NCBI GenBank assembly: GCA_026416455.1
Contig: JAOAFE010000010.1
Location: 1-64,000, forward strand
Direction: 5' to 3'
DNA length: 64,000 bases
Origin: Syntrophales bacterium
Lineage (GTDB): Bacteria; Desulfobacterota; Syntrophia; Syntrophales; UBA8958
The notes below the pieces were generated by a model. That model ran no database searches, was not told the DNA's origin, and saw only the letters and a list, made by a program, of their open reading frames with translations. Shown piece by piece: positions 16,866-26,644 of this stretch; the first letter of the stretch is position 1, and every line of letters begins with the position of its first letter. Position numbers and translations under genes: made by a program.

Positions 16866-19460
16866 ATGCGTTTAGACAAATTCACTATCAAAGTGCAAGA
16901 AGCCCTTCAGGATGCACAATCTCTGGCCAGCTCCATGGGGCATCAGGCTATAGATATAGAGCATCTGTTGCTGGCGCTCATTCGACAAAAAGAAGGAATT
17001 ACGGGAGAAATATTGAAAAAGATTGGGGCGCCAGTAAAAACAATAGAACAGTCCTTAGAACGCATGCTTACCCGTCACCCTCGGGTAGAGGGAGCGGGCG
17101 CGGGAGGCGTATATATCACGCCTCGCCTAAATCGGGTACTTGAACAGGCCCAGATCGAAGCCTCACGTATGAAGGATGATTACGCCGGCGCCGAACATGT
17201 GCTTCTCGCAGTGACAGAAGAAAAAACTGGAGAGATAGTCAAGATACTAAAAGAATCGGGTGTGACCAGAGACGGCATTCTGCGCGTGCTCGTGGACATT
17301 AGGGGCTCCCAACGCATTACAGACCCCAATCCGGAAGAGAAATATCAGGCGCTAAAGAAGTACGCTAAAGATTTCAACGAACTGGCGAGAAAGGGGGTAT
17401 TTGATCCCGTCATTGGCCGGGACGATGAGATAAGACGCGTCATGCAGGTTCTATCCCGTCGCACGAAGAACAATCCCGTACTCATCGGAGAGCCGGGGGT
17501 AGGAAAAACGGCGATCGTCGAAGGCCTTGCCCAGAGGATAGTAAACGGTGATGTGCCAGAAAATCTTAAAAACAAACGTGTCGTAGGCCTCGATATCGGT
17601 GCTTTAGTTGCAGGAGCAAAATACAGAGGGGAATTCGAAGAACGTCTTAAGGCCGTATTGAAAGAAGTGACGGATGCTCAAGGAGATATAATACTTTTCA
17701 TCGATGAAATACACACGGTCGTAGGGGCAGGAGCGGCAGAAGGATCTGTGGATGCATCAAACATGCTAAAACCTGCCTTAGCGAGGGGAGAGCTTCGGTG
17801 TGTTGGGGCTACCACCATTAACGAGTACCGTAAATACATTGAAAAGGACCCTGCCCTGGAACGCAGGTTCCAGCCTATCATGGTTAAAGAACCAACGGTT
17901 GAAGATACTATCGCCATTCTCCGGGGATTGAAAGAGCGTTATGAGGTCCACCACGGGGTAAGGATCAAGGACTCGGCCTTAATAGCCGCTGCGACACTTT
18001 CCAACCGTTATATAACCGACCGTTTCCTTCCCGATAAAGCGGTGGATTTAATAGACGAGGCCGCTTCCCGGCTACGGATTGAGCTTGACAGCCTACCGGC
18101 AGAAATTGATGCCATTGAACGCCGGATTATGCAATTGGAAATTGAAAGACAATCCCTTAAAAACGAGACGGACACCCCATCTCTAGAGCGGAGAAAGAAA
18201 ATTGAGAAGGAACTGGAAGACCTCCGTTCGGAAATGGAAGGAATGAAAAAGCACTGGCAAGAGGAAAAAGATGCTATCAAACGCATCCAGGATATAAAAA
18301 GCGAAATCGAATCCTTAAAGATACAAGAGCAGCAGGCACAAAGAGAGGGAGACTTAGCAAGGGCAGCAGAAATCAGATACGGGAAGCTCGTAGAGTTAAA
18401 CAAAGAGCTGGAGAAAGAACAATCCCATCTTGAGGAAATTCAGAAAACGAGAAAAATGTTAAAAGAAGAGGTCGACGATAGCGACGTAGCGGAAATAGTT
18501 GCCAAGTGGACGGGTATCCCTGTTGCCCGCATGATGGAGAGTGATATCCAGAAGCTCATCCATATGGAGGAAAGACTCTCGCAGAGGGTAATCGGCCAAA
18601 AAGAGGCCATCTCTGCCGTGTCCAGTGCCCTTAGGCGCGCAAGATCCGGTATGCAGGACCCCAACCGCCCCATTGGCTCCTTCATTTTTTTGGGTCCTAC
18701 CGGTGTAGGAAAAACAGAATTGGCCCGTGCCCTGGCAGAATTCATGTTTGACAGCGAACAGGCCATGATCAGGATCGATATGTCGGAATATATGGAGAAG
18801 CACGCTGTAGCACGCCTAATAGGTGCTCCGCCCGGTTATGTAGGGTATGAAGAAGGAGGCTACCTGACGGAAGCGGTAAGAAGGAGACCTTATAGTGTCA
18901 TTCTTTTTGACGAAATAGAAAAGGCGCATCCAGATGTGTTCAATATTCTTCTCCAGATTTTGGACGATGGCCGCCTGACCGATGGACACGGCCGGACGGT
19001 AGATTTCAAGAACACCATTATTATCATGACTTCCAATTTGGGAAGCCAATGGATTCAAGATCCTTTCCTCACGGATGAGGAGAAACAGGAACGGACGATG
19101 GAAGTGCTGAAGAGCACCTTCAAGCCTGAGTTCCTCAACAGAATTGATGATATAATTACCTTCCGATCCCTTACCATGGAAGATATCGGGCAGATTATAG
19201 AAATACAGCTTCGACTCATACAAAAGAGACTGGACGATAAGAAGATTAAACTCACCTTGACAAAAGAGGCAAAAGACTATATTGCGGAACTCGGTTTCAG
19301 TCCTGTTTACGGAGCAAGACCTTTGAAACGGGCCTTGCAGAAGCAACTCCTGGACACATTAGCATTACGCATACTTGAAGGCAGTATCAAGGAAGGAGAT
19401 ACTGTGACGGTCAATTTTACCCGTGAACAGGGTTTGACCTTTACGACATCAAAAAATTAA
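16866..19460 (+). CDS. clpB: Disaggregase ClpB
   Basis: AAA+ chaperone that, with DnaK, rescues proteins from aggregates. The 864 residues include the N-terminal Clp repeat domain (1-150), AAA domain 1 with Walker [14 protein letters not shown], the coiled-coil middle domain (about 405-525, with the [12 protein letters not shown] pattern) that separates ClpB from ClpA/C, and AAA domain 2 with [14 protein letters not shown]. There is no ClpP-binding IGL/F loop. It shares a transcript with the upstream DAC protein and is followed by htpX. Confidence 0.97.
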   Translation: MRLDKFTIKVQEALQDAQSLASSMGHQAIDIEHLLLALIRQKEGITGEILKKIGAPVKTIEQSLERMLTRHPRVEGAGAGGVYITPRLNRVLEQAQIEASRMKDDYAGAEHVLLAVTEEKTGEIVKILKESGVTRDGILRVLVDIRGSQRITDPNPEEKYQALKKYAKDFNELARKGVFDPVIGRDDEIRRVMQVLSRRTKNNPVLIGEPGVGKTAIVEGLAQRIVNGDVPENLKNKRVVGLDIGALVAGAKYRGEFEERLKAVLKEVTDAQGDIILFIDEIHTVVGAGAAEGSVDASNMLKPALARGELRCVGATTINEYRKYIEKDPALERRFQPIMVKEPTVEDTIAILRGLKERYEVHHGVRIKDSALIAAATLSNRYITDRFLPDKAVDLIDEAASRLRIELDSLPAEIDAIERRIMQLEIERQSLKNETDTPSLERRKKIEKELEDLRSEMEGMKKHWQEEKDAIKRIQDIKSEIESLKIQEQQAQREGDLARAAEIRYGKLVELNKELEKEQSHLEEIQKTRKMLKEEVDDSDVAEIVAKWTGIPVARMMESDIQKLIHMEERLSQRVIGQKEAISAVSSALRRARSGMQDPNRPIGSFIFLGPTGVGKTELARALAEFMFDSEQAMIRIDMSEYMEKHAVARLIGAPPGYVGYEEGGYLTEAVRRRPYSVILFDEIEKAHPDVFNILLQILDDGRLTDGHGRTVDFKNTIIIMTSNLGSQWIQDPFLTDEEKQERTMEVLKSTFKPEFLNRIDDIITFRSLTMEDIGQIIEIQLRLIQKRLDDKKIKLTLTKEAKDYIAELGFSPVYGARPLKRALQKQLLDTLALRILEGSIKEGDTVTVNFTREQGLTFTTSKN

Positions 19461-19483
19461 CTGTCCGTTAGGAGGTGTACTTT

Positions 19484-20335
19484 ATGAACTCCCTAAAAAC
19501 GGTTTTACTACTCGGGCTACTTACGGGTCTCCTAATATTTCTAGGAGGCCTGTTCGGCGGTAAGTCGGGTATAATAATCGCTTTTATCTTCGCCGTCGTG
19601 ATGAATTTCGGTGCCTATTGGTTTTCAGATAAAATTGTCCTATCCATGTACCATGCGACTGAAGTAACGGAAGAAGAGGCACCGGTACTATTTAACATGG
19701 TGAGGAACTTGGCCATGAAGGCTAATCTGCCTATGCCACGGGTGTATATTATCCCGGAAGATACTCCCAATGCATTTGCCACGGGGCGTAATGAGAAACA
19801 TGCTGCCGTAGCCGTAACTGAGGGCATCTTGAGAATGCTCGATCGCGATGAACTAGAAGGGGTTCTGGCTCATGAACTCTCTCATATAAAAAATCGCGAT
19901 ATCCTAATCAGCTCTATTGCCGCTACCATCGCCGGTGCCATCATGATGCTCGCCAACATGGCACAGTGGGCGGCCATCTTTGGAGGGGGGAGAAGCGAAG
20001 ATGAAGAAGGAAGTGGCGGGGGTATCATTGGACTTATTGTGACGGCCATCTTTGCCCCCATTGCGGCGACCCTGATTCAGATGGCCATTTCCCGCTCGCG
20101 AGAATACATGGCCGACGAAGGGGGGGCAAAAATATCGGGCAAGCCGTACGGTCTCGCAAATGCCTTAGAGAAACTGGCCCAGGCAAAAGAGATCGTGTCC
20201 ATGGATGCCAACCCATCGACGGCGCATATGTTTATTGTTAATCCCCTCTCGGGACGTGCCCTTATGAATTTATTTAGTACTCATCCACCAATCGAAGAAA
20301 GAATCGCCAGACTCAGACAAATGAGAATCATTTAA
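19484..20335 (+). CDS. htpX: Membrane metalloprotease HtpX
   Basis: Inner-membrane zinc protease for membrane-protein quality control. It has two N-terminal helices (about residues 5-50), the zinc motif [10 protein letters not shown], two more helices after it and the downstream glutamate in [10 protein letters not shown]. The ATG at 19484 is chosen because TAGGAGG lies eight bases upstream; the frame is open to a GTG at 19475. It is 23 bp after clpB, in line with a heat-shock operon. Confidence 0.94.
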   Translation: MNSLKTVLLLGLLTGLLIFLGGLFGGKSGIIIAFIFAVVMNFGAYWFSDKIVLSMYHATEVTEEEAPVLFNMVRNLAMKANLPMPRVYIIPEDTPNAFATGRNEKHAAVAVTEGILRMLDRDELEGVLAHELSHIKNRDILISSIAATIAGAIMMLANMAQWAAIFGGGRSEDEEGSGGGIIGLIVTAIFAPIAATLIQMAISRSREYMADEGGAKISGKPYGLANALEKLAQAKEIVSMDANPSTAHMFIVNPLSGRALMNLFSTHPPIEERIARLRQMRII

Positions 20336-20730
20336 TGGAGCAAACTATGGAAGAGGAAAATAAGGACAAAGGTTTTGTCATCAAAGATAGGCGCATCTTC
20401 GACGAAAAGGGAGACGTACGTGAGGACAAGGGGAAGGAAGAAAAAACGGAGAGGAACCGTCCGGAGGAGACCGACCTCCTGGCCCCTACGTTCTCCAATT
20501 TCATCTTATCCTTGAGCACGACCGCTATGTATCACTTCGGTGATTTTCCCGACCCAATGACCGGGGAAAGGAAGGTAAACCTCAAAGGGGCAAGACACAC
20601 GATAGATATTCTTGCTATGCTGAAAGAGAAAACGGAAGGGAATCTGGATGAAAGCGAAAAATCTTTGCTTGAAGGTCTCCTCTTTGAGCTTCGCATGAGG
20701 TATGTAAAGGAAGCCAGCGGCCAGAAATGA
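20335..20730 (+). CDS. DUF1844 family protein
   Basis: Protein of unknown function with a charged, probably disordered N-terminus (about 1-50, rich in Glu, Lys and Asp). The conserved DUF1844 core is TFSNFILSLSTTAMYHFG followed by KVNLKGARHTIDILAMLKEKT. The start codon overlaps the htpX stop by one base and the end overlaps ispE by 4 bp, so it is translated as part of that operon. In this lineage the domain is usually found next to ispE or heat-shock genes. No catalytic motif is visible. Confidence 0.82.
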   Translation: MEQTMEEENKDKGFVIKDRRIFDEKGDVREDKGKEEKTERNRPEETDLLAPTFSNFILSLSTTAMYHFGDFPDPMTGERKVNLKGARHTIDILAMLKEKTEGNLDESEKSLLEGLLFELRMRYVKEASGQK

Positions 20731-21560
20731 AACGCCGCTCATATGCAAAAATCAATCTGCATCTCTCTGTCCTGGGCAAAAGGGGAGATGGATATCATGA
20801 GATCCACACCCTAATGCAACGCATTAGCTTGAGCGATGAAATCATCTTTCTTCCGGCCTCGAAAGGTATTGTCCTCGATTGTCCTGGGTTTCCGGAACTG
20901 GAGAACGAGGAAAATCTCGTTTTAAAAGCAGCACGAATGATCACGTCAGCCGCCAGCTGGTCGGGAGGCCTAAAGATCAGGCTAAAAAAAGAGATCCCAA
21001 TTGCGGCCGGGCTAGGGGGAGGAAGTTCCAATGCCGCCACAACCCTGCTGGCCATAAACGAGATGATGGGATCCCCTTTTACACGCCCGGAGTTGTTGGC
21101 TATGGGCAGGAAACTGGGGGCAGACGTTCCTTTTTTCATTTATGGTAGGAACGCCTGGGCTTCAGGTATTGGAGATGAACTGGAAGACGCAGGCGATCTT
21201 CCTTCATTTTATGTTCTGCTGGTCAATCCAGGTTTTCAGCTCTCAACCCGCTTTGTTTATGAGCACCTCAATTTAAGATTGACAAAAAATTCTCGCCGTT
21301 ATAACATCCGGCGACTTTCGGACGTAGGGGACATTGTGGATATTCTCCATAATGATCTCGAAGGCGTCGCCATCGGTCTCCACCCGGTAATTGGGACCAT
21401 AAAAGAAAGACTCCGTTCCTATGGTGCCGAGGGGACCTTGATGTCGGGAAGCGGACCGACGGTGTTCGGCATCTTTCCTAATGAAGAGAAAGTGAACTGG
21501 GTGGCGGAGGAACTTAAAGGGCAAACCAACTGGAACATAATGGTAGCTCACACCATCTAA
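20727..21560 (+). CDS. ispE: 4-diphosphocytidyl-2-C-methyl-D-erythritol kinase IspE
   Basis: Phosphorylates CDP-methylerythritol in the MEP route to isoprenoids. A GHMP kinase: N-terminal AKINLHLSVLGKRGDGYHEI, the ATP loop IPIAAGLGGGSSNAAT and the C-terminal LMSGSGPTVFGIF. The 277 residues are typical. It overlaps the DUF1844 gene by 4 bp and is followed by a tRNA gene, a common arrangement in this group of bacteria. Confidence 0.95.
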   Translation: MKRRSYAKINLHLSVLGKRGDGYHEIHTLMQRISLSDEIIFLPASKGIVLDCPGFPELENEENLVLKAARMITSAASWSGGLKIRLKKEIPIAAGLGGGSSNAATTLLAINEMMGSPFTRPELLAMGRKLGADVPFFIYGRNAWASGIGDELEDAGDLPSFYVLLVNPGFQLSTRFVYEHLNLRLTKNSRRYNIRRLSDVGDIVDILHNDLEGVAIGLHPVIGTIKERLRSYGAEGTLMSGSGPTVFGIFPNEEKVNWVAEELKGQTNWNIMVAHTI

Positions 21561-21578
21561 AACGTGAAAGGAAACAGT

Positions 21579-21653
21579 TGGGGCGTCGTCAAGTGGTAAG
21601 ACACAAGATTTTGGATCTTGCATGCGGAGGTTCGAATCCTCCCGCCCCAGCCA
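21579..21653 (+). tRNA. tRNA-Gln (anticodon TTG)
   Basis: All arms fold by eye: acceptor TGGGGCG with CGCCCCA, anticodon stem CAAGA with TCTTG around the loop TTTTGGA (anticodon TTG), T arm GGAGG-TTCGAAT-CCTCC, discriminator G and an encoded CCA. It lies between ispE and prs, 18 bp after ispE. Confidence 0.97.
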
Positions 21654-21681
21654 TAAGAAATGAACCAGTACGAGAAAGTTT

Positions 21682-22623
21682 ATGCTGGAAAAGATAAGGA
21701 TCTTTTCAGGAAACGCGAACAAGAAACTAGCCCAGGATATTTGCCGTAACTTGGGTGTCCCTTTGGGGAAAGCAAATGTAACTACATTCAGCGATGGAGA
21801 AACACGGGTCGAAATAGACGAAAACGTGCGTGGCATGGACGTCTTCATCATACAATCCACGTGTCCTCCGGTCAACACGACCCTTATGGAACTCCTCATT
21901 ATGATTGATGCCTTAAAGCGAGCTTCTGCTTACCGTATAACAGCCGTCATCCCTTACTACGGCTACGCCCGCCAGGATCGGAAGGTTGCCCCCCGCGCTC
22001 CCATTACCGCTAAACTTGTGGCCGATCTCATTACTACCGCTGGCGCTAATCGTGTTCTCTCCATAGATTTACATGCCGGTCAGATCCAGGGTTTTTTTAA
22101 CATTCCCGTAGACAATCTCTATGCCACACCGATTCTTCTCAATTACATCCGACAAAAATTTAATAGTGATTGCGTAATTGTTTCCCCGGATATGGGCGGT
22201 GTGGTGAGGGCACGGGCGTTCGCCACTCGCCTCGGAGTTAACCTCGCTATCATAGATAAGCGCCGGGAAGGACCGAACGAATCGCAGGTGATGAACATCA
22301 TCGGAAATGTAAATAATAGCTGTGCCATAATTCTTGATGATATGATCGACACAGCGGGAACGGTTACCCTGTCGGCACAAGCCCTGCTCGAAGCAGGGGC
22401 AAGTGAAGTGACAGTCTGTTGCACCCATCCCGTACTGTCCGGTCCGGCAATCGAGCGGCTGGAGAATTCTAAAATAAAGGAGGTAGTAGTAACCGATACC
22501 ATTCCCCTGAACGAACAAGCGAAGGCATGCAGTTTAATTAAAGTCCTCAGCGTATCAGGACTCTTAAGCGAGGCCATCCGCCGTATATATTACGACGAAT
22601 CCGTAAGTTCACTTTTTGTGTAA
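21682..22623 (+). CDS. prs: Ribose-phosphate pyrophosphokinase
   Basis: Makes PRPP from ribose 5-phosphate and ATP for nucleotide, His and Trp synthesis. The 313 residues show [16 protein letters not shown], the ATP/ribose segment [10 protein letters not shown], the flexible catalytic region and the PRPP loop DDMIDTAGT. It begins 28 bp after the tRNA gene and is probably cotranscribed with it. Confidence 0.97.
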   Translation: MLEKIRIFSGNANKKLAQDICRNLGVPLGKANVTTFSDGETRVEIDENVRGMDVFIIQSTCPPVNTTLMELLIMIDALKRASAYRITAVIPYYGYARQDRKVAPRAPITAKLVADLITTAGANRVLSIDLHAGQIQGFFNIPVDNLYATPILLNYIRQKFNSDCVIVSPDMGGVVRARAFATRLGVNLAIIDKRREGPNESQVMNIIGNVNNSCAIILDDMIDTAGTVTLSAQALLEAGASEVTVCCTHPVLSGPAIERLENSKIKEVVVTDTIPLNEQAKACSLIKVLSVSGLLSEAIRRIYYDESVSSLFV

Positions 22624-22638
22624 GATTAGGAGGAGTAA

Positions 22639-23229
22639 ATGGACATAGAAACAATAAAACTGATCCCTCGACCACAAACGGGCAAAGGTGTGTCCCGAAA
22701 ATTAAGGGCGAAAGGCATGATACCTGCGATCGTTTATGGCCCGACGACAGAGCCCATGCCGGTGGCAGCAAACTTAAAAGAGGTGGAAAAAATAGCGGCC
22801 CGAACGGAGGAAAAGAAATACGTTCACCTCATAGTGGAAGACCATAGTGGGAGAACATGGGAAGGTACATCTTTACTAAAAGATTTCAGCGTTCATCCGG
22901 TAGAAAGAAAAATATTACACGCCGATTTTTACGTAATCGATAAAGGAAGAAAGATAACAGTAGATGTGCCCATAAAATTAAATGGTGAGGCAGAAGGAGT
23001 GTTAGCCGGTGGAGAGTTACAGCAATTCAAAAGAAAAGTGCGTATTACCTGCCTGCCAGATAAATTGCCGGCCAAAATTGAGGTAGATATTAGTAAGCTT
23101 AAAGTAGGGGCTTCTATTAGGGTGGAAGATCTCCCCGTTCCGGAGGGAGTCGTCATTCGAGAACGGGGGGATCAATCGGTTGTCTATATAGCACCTACGC
23201 GAGCCACTTTGAAATCAGCCGAAAGTTAA
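22639..23229 (+). CDS. rplY: 50S ribosomal protein L25, long CTC form
   Basis: Binds 5S rRNA in the large subunit. The N-terminal L25 domain includes the pattern GKGVSRKLRAKGMIPAIVYG. A C-terminal TL5/CTC beta domain follows, for 196 residues in total, which is the long bacterial form rather than the short E. coli one. TAGGAGG precedes the start. It is placed between prs and pth, as is usual. Confidence 0.95.
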   Translation: MDIETIKLIPRPQTGKGVSRKLRAKGMIPAIVYGPTTEPMPVAANLKEVEKIAARTEEKKYVHLIVEDHSGRTWEGTSLLKDFSVHPVERKILHADFYVIDKGRKITVDVPIKLNGEAEGVLAGGELQQFKRKVRITCLPDKLPAKIEVDISKLKVGASIRVEDLPVPEGVVIRERGDQSVVYIAPTRATLKSAES

Positions 23230-23241
23230 TGGGTTCCGGAG

Positions 23242-23817
23242 GTGAAACTAATAGTAGGTTTGGGGAATCCAGGCTTACGTTACGAAATGACCCGTCATAA
23301 CATGGGCTTTTTAACCATAGACAGGCTAACGGAAGATTACGGCATTGAAATCACCCAGAGAGGCTTTCAAAGCTTATACGGAAAAGGGAAATTTGAAGAT
23401 ACTCAAGTAATATTGGCCAAGCCGCAGACCTATATGAACCTAAGTGGACAGGCTGTAAAAAAACTTTTTGACTACTTCAAACTTAACGATTCTTCCAACC
23501 TCATCGTGATCCACGACGATCTCGATCTTCCGTTCGGCACTTTGAGAATTCGAGCCCGTGGTGGCCATGGAGGGCACCGAGGTCTCATGTCCGTCATCGA
23601 GCATATGGGAACAAGTAACTTTATTCGCCTGCGCATGGGAATCGGACGGCCTCCGGTTCATATAGCAGCGGACGAATATGTGCTTGATCGTTTCTCTCCG
23701 GTAGAATTAGACCAACTTGAGAGTCTCCTAAAGTTGGCTAGTGAAGCGGTCTTCCTTACCGTAACTTCTGGAGTAGAAACGGCGATGAACAAGTATAATG
23801 GCAAGGCCATTAACTAA
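23242..23817 (+). CDS. pth: Peptidyl-tRNA hydrolase
   Basis: Releases tRNA from dropped-off peptidyl-tRNAs. It shows the motifs VGLGNPGLRYEMTRHNMGF (with the catalytic His), PQTYMNLSGQAV and HDDLDLPFG, then RGGHGGHRGL. It starts with GTG. The GGAGG directly abuts the start codon, so translation may rely on coupling to rplY, whose stop is 12 bp upstream. No other in-frame start exists after the preceding stop. Confidence 0.95.
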   Translation: MKLIVGLGNPGLRYEMTRHNMGFLTIDRLTEDYGIEITQRGFQSLYGKGKFEDTQVILAKPQTYMNLSGQAVKKLFDYFKLNDSSNLIVIHDDLDLPFGTLRIRARGGHGGHRGLMSVIEHMGTSNFIRLRMGIGRPPVHIAADEYVLDRFSPVELDQLESLLKLASEAVFLTVTSGVETAMNKYNGKAIN

Positions 23818-23838
23818 TTTTATGAGGAGGTTTTCGTG

Positions 23839-26277
23839 ATGTTTAACAATCGGCGAGTTTTATCACTTTTGGTAACCATGGCCGTCATGCTCACCTTCAT
23901 GGCTTCCATGGCCTTCGCCGGCGAGGCAGACATCAAACTGCCTAACCTGGGACAGGTTTCATTTGTCGGCGGATCACTGAGCGGAATGCTGATCCTCAAC
24001 TTGGGCCTCCTGATCTGCATTGTAGGTATGATCTTTGGTCTTATCCAGTACAAGCAGACCAAGGCCCTTCCCGCTCATCAAGCGATGTTGGATGTATCCC
24101 AGACGATCTGGGAAACGTGTAAAACCTATTTGCTTCAGCAAGGAAAATTCCTCATCGTTCTATGGATTCTGATTGCCATCTGTATTGTATACTACTTCGG
24201 CGGTCTGTCCCATATGGAAAGTCATCAGGTATTTATCATTCTCATTTGCTCTGTTCTAGGTATACTGGGTTCGTACGGGGTTGCCTGGTTTGGCATCCGG
24301 ATTAACACCATTGCCAACTCCCGGGCTGCTTTTTCGTCCTTGGGCGGAAAACCACTGGATATCATCAACATTTGTCTGCGCTCAGGTATGAGCGTAGGAC
24401 TCCTTTTGGTCAGTATCGAACTCTTTTTCATGATCATCATCCTCGCTTACGTCCCCGGTGAGCTCTCTGGACCATGTTTCATCGGTTTTGCAATTGGTGA
24501 GTCCTTGGGCGCGAGCGCTTTGAGAATTTGCGGTGGTATCTTCACCAAGATCGCTGACATCGGTTCTGACCTGATGAAGATCATTTTCCATCTGCCCGAA
24601 GACGATCCGAAAAATCCCGGTGTTATCGCTGACTGCACGGGTGACAATGCGGGTGACAGCGTAGGTCCCACGGCGGACGGTTTCGAAACTTACGGTGTAA
24701 CTGGCGTAGCCCTCATTGCGTTCCTAGCTTTAGCTCTAGCCGACAACCCTGCCATGGGCGGCAAGCTGGTAGTCTGGATCTTTGCTATGCGTATTCTCAT
24801 GATCGTGACTTCTCTGGCTTCTTACTTTATCAACCATGCAATCAGCGAGTCGGCATTCGGTAGTAAAAAAGATTTCAATTTTGAACACCCCCTTACCAAT
24901 CTCGTGTGGATAACCTCCATCGTTTCCATCATAGTTACCTTCTTAGCGAGCTACGTACTGCTTTACGACATTCAAGCAGCTACGACGGGGATACCTCTCT
25001 GGCTCGCCCTGGCCATCATTATTAGCTGTGGTACTATTGCCGGGGCTTTGATTCCTGAATTCACTAAGGTATTTACCAGCACCTCCTCCCGTCACTGCGA
25101 AGAAGTCGTCAATGCATCCCGACAGGGTGGAGCGTCCCTCAATATTCTGTCCGGGTTTGTGGCAGGAAACTTCTCTGCCTTTTGGGAAGGTTTAGTCATT
25201 CTCGTCCTCATGCTAATCGCCTATCTTGTCTCTCAGACTCCCTCGGTAATTGCCATCATGCCCGAGGCTTTCAAATTCGCGGCCCCCGTATTTGCCTTCG
25301 GTCTCGTAGCCTTCGGATTCTTGGGTATGGGTCCCGTTACCATCGCCGTAGACAGCTATGGCCCCGTCTCCGACAATGCTCAATCTATCTATGAACTTTC
25401 TATGATCGAATCCCGACCCGATGCAGCCGAGGTTGTAAAGAAGCATTACGGAACGACAGTCGACTTCGAGGAAGCAAAACACTACCTCGAATCGGCGGAC
25501 GGTGCAGGAAACACCTTCAAAGCGACCGCCAAACCTGTGCTGATCGGTACAGCCGTGGTCGGAGCCACGACGATGGTGTTCGGTATTATCATCCTGCTCG
25601 AAAGGCTCTTCGGAAATGTCATCGCTAAACTGAGCTTAGTTCAGCCTGAGATTATTCTCGGCCTCCTCATGGGTGGCTGCGTGATTTACTGGTTTACCGG
25701 TGCCTCCACTCAGGCGGTAGTAGCCGGTGCTTACCGTGCCGTCGTTTACATTAAACAGAATATTAACCTCGACAAAGAGCAGGCTTCGATCGAGGACAGC
25801 AAGGAAGTCGTGAAGATCTGTACGATCTACGCCCAAAAGGGTATGATTAACATCTTCGTGGTTATTTTCTTTATGGCTTTGGGCCTGGCGTTCTTCAACC
25901 CCTACTTCTTCATCGGTTATCTAGTTGCGATCGCCTTCTTCGGCCTCTTCCAGGCCGTGTTTATGGCCAATGCTGGTGGGTGCTGGGACAACGGAAAGAA
26001 AATCGTAGAAGTAGATTTAAAGCAGAAAAACACTCCCCTCCATGAAGCTACCGTTGTGGGCGATACCGTGGGTGACCCGTTTAAGGATACATCTTCCGTG
26101 TCCATGAACCCAGTTATCAAATTCACGACCCTCTTCGGACTCTTGGCCACTGAGATTGCTGTCACCATGACAAGTAAAGGGCTCAAACTGGGACTCGGTA
26201 TCGTCTTCTTCGTCATTGCCCTGATCTTCGTGTACCGTTCTTTCTACAAGACGAGAATTGTTATCGAGAAGATTTAA
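23839..26277 (+). CDS. hppA: Membrane-bound ion-translocating pyrophosphatase, divergent type
   Basis: Couples pyrophosphate hydrolysis to ion (probably proton) pumping across the cytoplasmic membrane, saving energy in anaerobes that make pyrophosphate during acyl-CoA formation. There are about 16 membrane helices in 812 residues. The substrate loop PEDDPKNPGVIADCTGDNAGD and the C-terminal DTVGDPFKDTSS are present. The usual D-x7-K-x-E stretch reads DIGSDLMKIIF, so its Lys and Glu are displaced or lost, marking a divergent branch. GNTFKA has a Lys where potassium-dependent enzymes carry Ala, which suggests potassium independence. The ATG at 23839 is used; GAGGAGG lies about nine bases upstream. 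A terminator follows. Confidence 0.93.
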   Translation: MFNNRRVLSLLVTMAVMLTFMASMAFAGEADIKLPNLGQVSFVGGSLSGMLILNLGLLICIVGMIFGLIQYKQTKALPAHQAMLDVSQTIWETCKTYLLQQGKFLIVLWILIAICIVYYFGGLSHMESHQVFIILICSVLGILGSYGVAWFGIRINTIANSRAAFSSLGGKPLDIINICLRSGMSVGLLLVSIELFFMIIILAYVPGELSGPCFIGFAIGESLGASALRICGGIFTKIADIGSDLMKIIFHLPEDDPKNPGVIADCTGDNAGDSVGPTADGFETYGVTGVALIAFLALALADNPAMGGKLVVWIFAMRILMIVTSLASYFINHAISESAFGSKKDFNFEHPLTNLVWITSIVSIIVTFLASYVLLYDIQAATTGIPLWLALAIIISCGTIAGALIPEFTKVFTSTSSRHCEEVVNASRQGGASLNILSGFVAGNFSAFWEGLVILVLMLIAYLVSQTPSVIAIMPEAFKFAAPVFAFGLVAFGFLGMGPVTIAVDSYGPVSDNAQSIYELSMIESRPDAAEVVKKHYGTTVDFEEAKHYLESADGAGNTFKATAKPVLIGTAVVGATTMVFGIIILLERLFGNVIAKLSLVQPEIILGLLMGGCVIYWFTGASTQAVVAGAYRAVVYIKQNINLDKEQASIEDSKEVVKICTIYAQKGMINIFVVIFFMALGLAFFNPYFFIGYLVAIAFFGLFQAVFMANAGGCWDNGKKIVEVDLKQKNTPLHEATVVGDTVGDPFKDTSSVSMNPVIKFTTLFGLLATEIAVTMTSKGLKLGLGIVFFVIALIFVYRSFYKTRIVIEKI

Positions 26278-26290
26278 GTGTAAAACAGAT

Positions 26291-26320
26291 AAAAAAGGCG
26301 CCTTTCGGGGCGCCTTTTTT
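26291..26320. terminator. Terminator of hppA, bidirectional
   Basis: GGCGCC pairs with GGCGCC around a 6-base loop, extended by flanking A6 and T6 runs. On the plus strand it ends the hppA transcript. On the minus strand it also has a T-run, and would back up the terminator at 26345-26392. Confidence 0.88.
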
Positions 26321-26344
26321 ATTTAATTTAATCTGCAAAAAAGC

Positions 26345-26392
26345 AAAAAAATGGCGGATGTAAGAAAATGGGACTTTTTCTTCATCCGCCAT
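26345..26392 (-). terminator. Strong Rho-independent terminator of the candidate small RNA
   Basis: Read on the minus strand, ATGGCGGATG and CATCCGCCAT pair, continued inward by AAGAAAA with TTTTCTT (one bulged A), a 17-bp stem with a 7-base loop. Seven Ts follow directly, then GC and six more Ts. It cannot serve hppA, which already has its own terminator and runs in the other direction. Confidence 0.85.
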
Positions 26393-26542
26393 CGTATGTT
26401 AACTGAAAGGGTCTTTTTTTAGCTCCCCACCCTTTCAGATTCCCACCGAGGGGGGGGTGGTGGGTGGAAAGGAGGGACAAAAACCACCCACCGCTTTAAA
26501 AACCGTCTTCCCTTCTCACAAAGGGTTTCAATCTCAGTCGAT
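26345..26542 (-). ncRNA. Candidate sigma-54-dependent small RNA, about 198 nt
   Basis: The 473-bp space between hppA and the sigma-54 activator gene holds no convincing gene but an ordered set of signals on the minus strand. A -24/-12 promoter (26552-26569) predicts a start at A26542. The RNA would then form three perfect hairpins: 26459-26492 (9 bp), 26403-26438 (10 bp) and the terminator at 26351-26392. The first two both have 16-base loops. The first loop contains CCCTCCTTT, complementary to a strong Shine-Dalgarno sequence. No open frame of note starts after the predicted transcription start. Known sigma-54-dependent small RNAs such as CrcZ lie next to their activator gene in the same way. 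The existence of the RNA is inferred, not shown. Confidence 0.62.
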
Positions 26543-26551
26543 ATATAATCT

Positions 26552-26569
26552 TTGCAATCCACATGCCAA
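26552..26569 (-). promoter_or_regulatory. Sigma-54 (-24/-12) promoter
   Basis: The minus strand reads TTGGCATGTGGATTGCAA. The -24 GG and -12 GC are exactly 10 bases apart, and eight of nine informative bases fit the consensus TTGGCAC-N5-TTGCA. It points away from the activator gene into the hairpin-rich interval. Confidence 0.72.
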
Positions 26570-26644
26570 AATTGCAAAAATGCATTGCCATCAGGAATTA
26601 TGACCCCTTTAATGGCCATCGGCACACATCGACAGGGCATCATA

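Noticed and set aside
26571-26590. Second possible -24/-12 promoter (TGGCAATGCATTTTTGC) on the minus strand
   Set aside because: The GG and GC are 12 bases apart instead of 10, which abolishes sigma-54 recognition.
26419-26643. Minus-strand frame of 74 codons in the hppA-activator gap
   Set aside because: It begins upstream of the predicted sigma-54 start, runs through two hairpins, has a proline run from the C-rich stretch and no clear ribosome binding site. The structured RNA explains the sequence better.
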